The translations under genes were made by a program, and so were the position numbers. The notes under the pieces were generated by a model. It was given only the letters and a program-made list of their open reading frames with translations. It had not been told where the DNA came from and ran no database searches. 64,000 nucleotides of DNA from Charina bottae (taxonomy: Eukaryota > Chordata > Lepidosauria > Squamata > Charinaidae): contig JALMGJ010000006.1 of the NCBI GenBank assembly GCA_023362775.1, positions 5,217,001 to 5,281,000 on the forward strand, read 5' to 3'. Shown one piece after another: positions 63,585 to 64,000 of this stretch. Position 1 is the first letter of the stretch, and every line of letters begins with the position of its first letter.

Positions 63585-64000
63585 GATGCAGTGGCTCAGC
63601 GGGTTAAACCGCTGAAGCTGTAGACTGCCGATCGGAAGGTCGGCAGTTTGAATCCCCGCGCAACAAGGTGAGCTCTCATTGCTAGCCCCAGCTCCTGTCG
63701 ACCCAGCAGTTCGAAAGCTCGCAAGTAGATAAATTGGGTACCACCTTAAGTGGGAGAATTTGCTGACGTCCTGTCGGGGGTCGGCTTCCACCGAACTGAA
63801 GATCCCTTGAATGGTGGCAGTCACGACGGATCCCGAAGCAACAACAACAGGACGTCAGCAGCTGGCTCCGACGCAAGGCATCGTGGGACATGTAGTCCAG
63901 AAGCCAGAGAAGAGTCGGTTCCCTTACCCCTTTCCTTGGCGCGCGGTTTAAATGAGTTAATGTATAACAATGTATAAAGATGTATGTAAGCCGCCTAGAG
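63585..64000 (+). mobile_element. tRNA-derived SINE with L2-like tail, cut by the window edge
   Basis: GATGCAGTGGCTCAGCGGGT head, GGTCGGCAGTTTGAATCCCC B box, long body, then TGTAAGCCGCCTAGAG at the very end. Same family as the minus copy at 42907-43432. Confidence 0.85.

Overview
This is vertebrate nuclear DNA, almost certainly from a squamate reptile (lizard or snake; I cannot place it further). The evidence is the repeat set: an almost perfect BovB (RTE-clade) LINE, a second RTE subfamily, Sauria-type tRNA SINEs whose tails match the BovB 3' end, a 5S rRNA-derived SINE, L2-like and CR1 LINE fragments, Penelope-like foldback elements, and several non-autonomous hAT and Tigger-like DNA transposons. 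There are no operons, prokaryotic genes, tRNA genes or rRNA genes. The window is mostly intergenic or intronic.

Layout. 1-560: a CR1 3' end with a hugely expanded terminal microsatellite. 1.6-9 kb: decayed RTE-like repeats, Sauria SINEs, a Tigger-like MITE, a long foldback, and the first of five copies of a hAT element with an internal minisatellite (5396-6122). 9.5-11 kb: an RTE copy invaded by an L2 tail and by a second RTE copy. 11-22 kb: SINEs, a 5S SINE, a decayed L2 reverse transcriptase (about 14.03-15.48 kb) and hAT foldbacks. 22.2-26 kb: a Tigger-like MITE, then a truncated Sauria SINE whose tail was entered by a full-length BovB (22751-25954) with an uninterrupted 1028-codon frame. 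29-37 kb: short BovB, L1 and RTE insertions with clear target-site duplications, then a 2.5-kb 5'-truncated RTE with an open frame (34597-37130). 38-49 kb: Penelope-like copies, a perfect 51-bp-arm foldback, a 280-bp tandem repeat and an L2 tail. 49-64 kb: more SINEs, a SINE amplified into a five-copy 102-bp tandem array, hAT elements, and a 17-unit copy of the minisatellite hAT.

Host coding potential is weak. Four short segments on the + strand (6507-6653, 19263-19311, 51854-51981, 52258-52343) have splice-like borders and coding-like reading. The first three have compatible phases and could be exons of one gene with very long introns, but I do not recognise the protein.

The elements interact. 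BovB or RTE reverse transcriptase is the likely motor for the Sauria SINEs, whose tails share the AGAGTCGGACACGACT block. Many boundaries are confirmed by target-site duplications. Insertion order can be read directly in several nests, twice with a sister repeat copy preserving the empty site.
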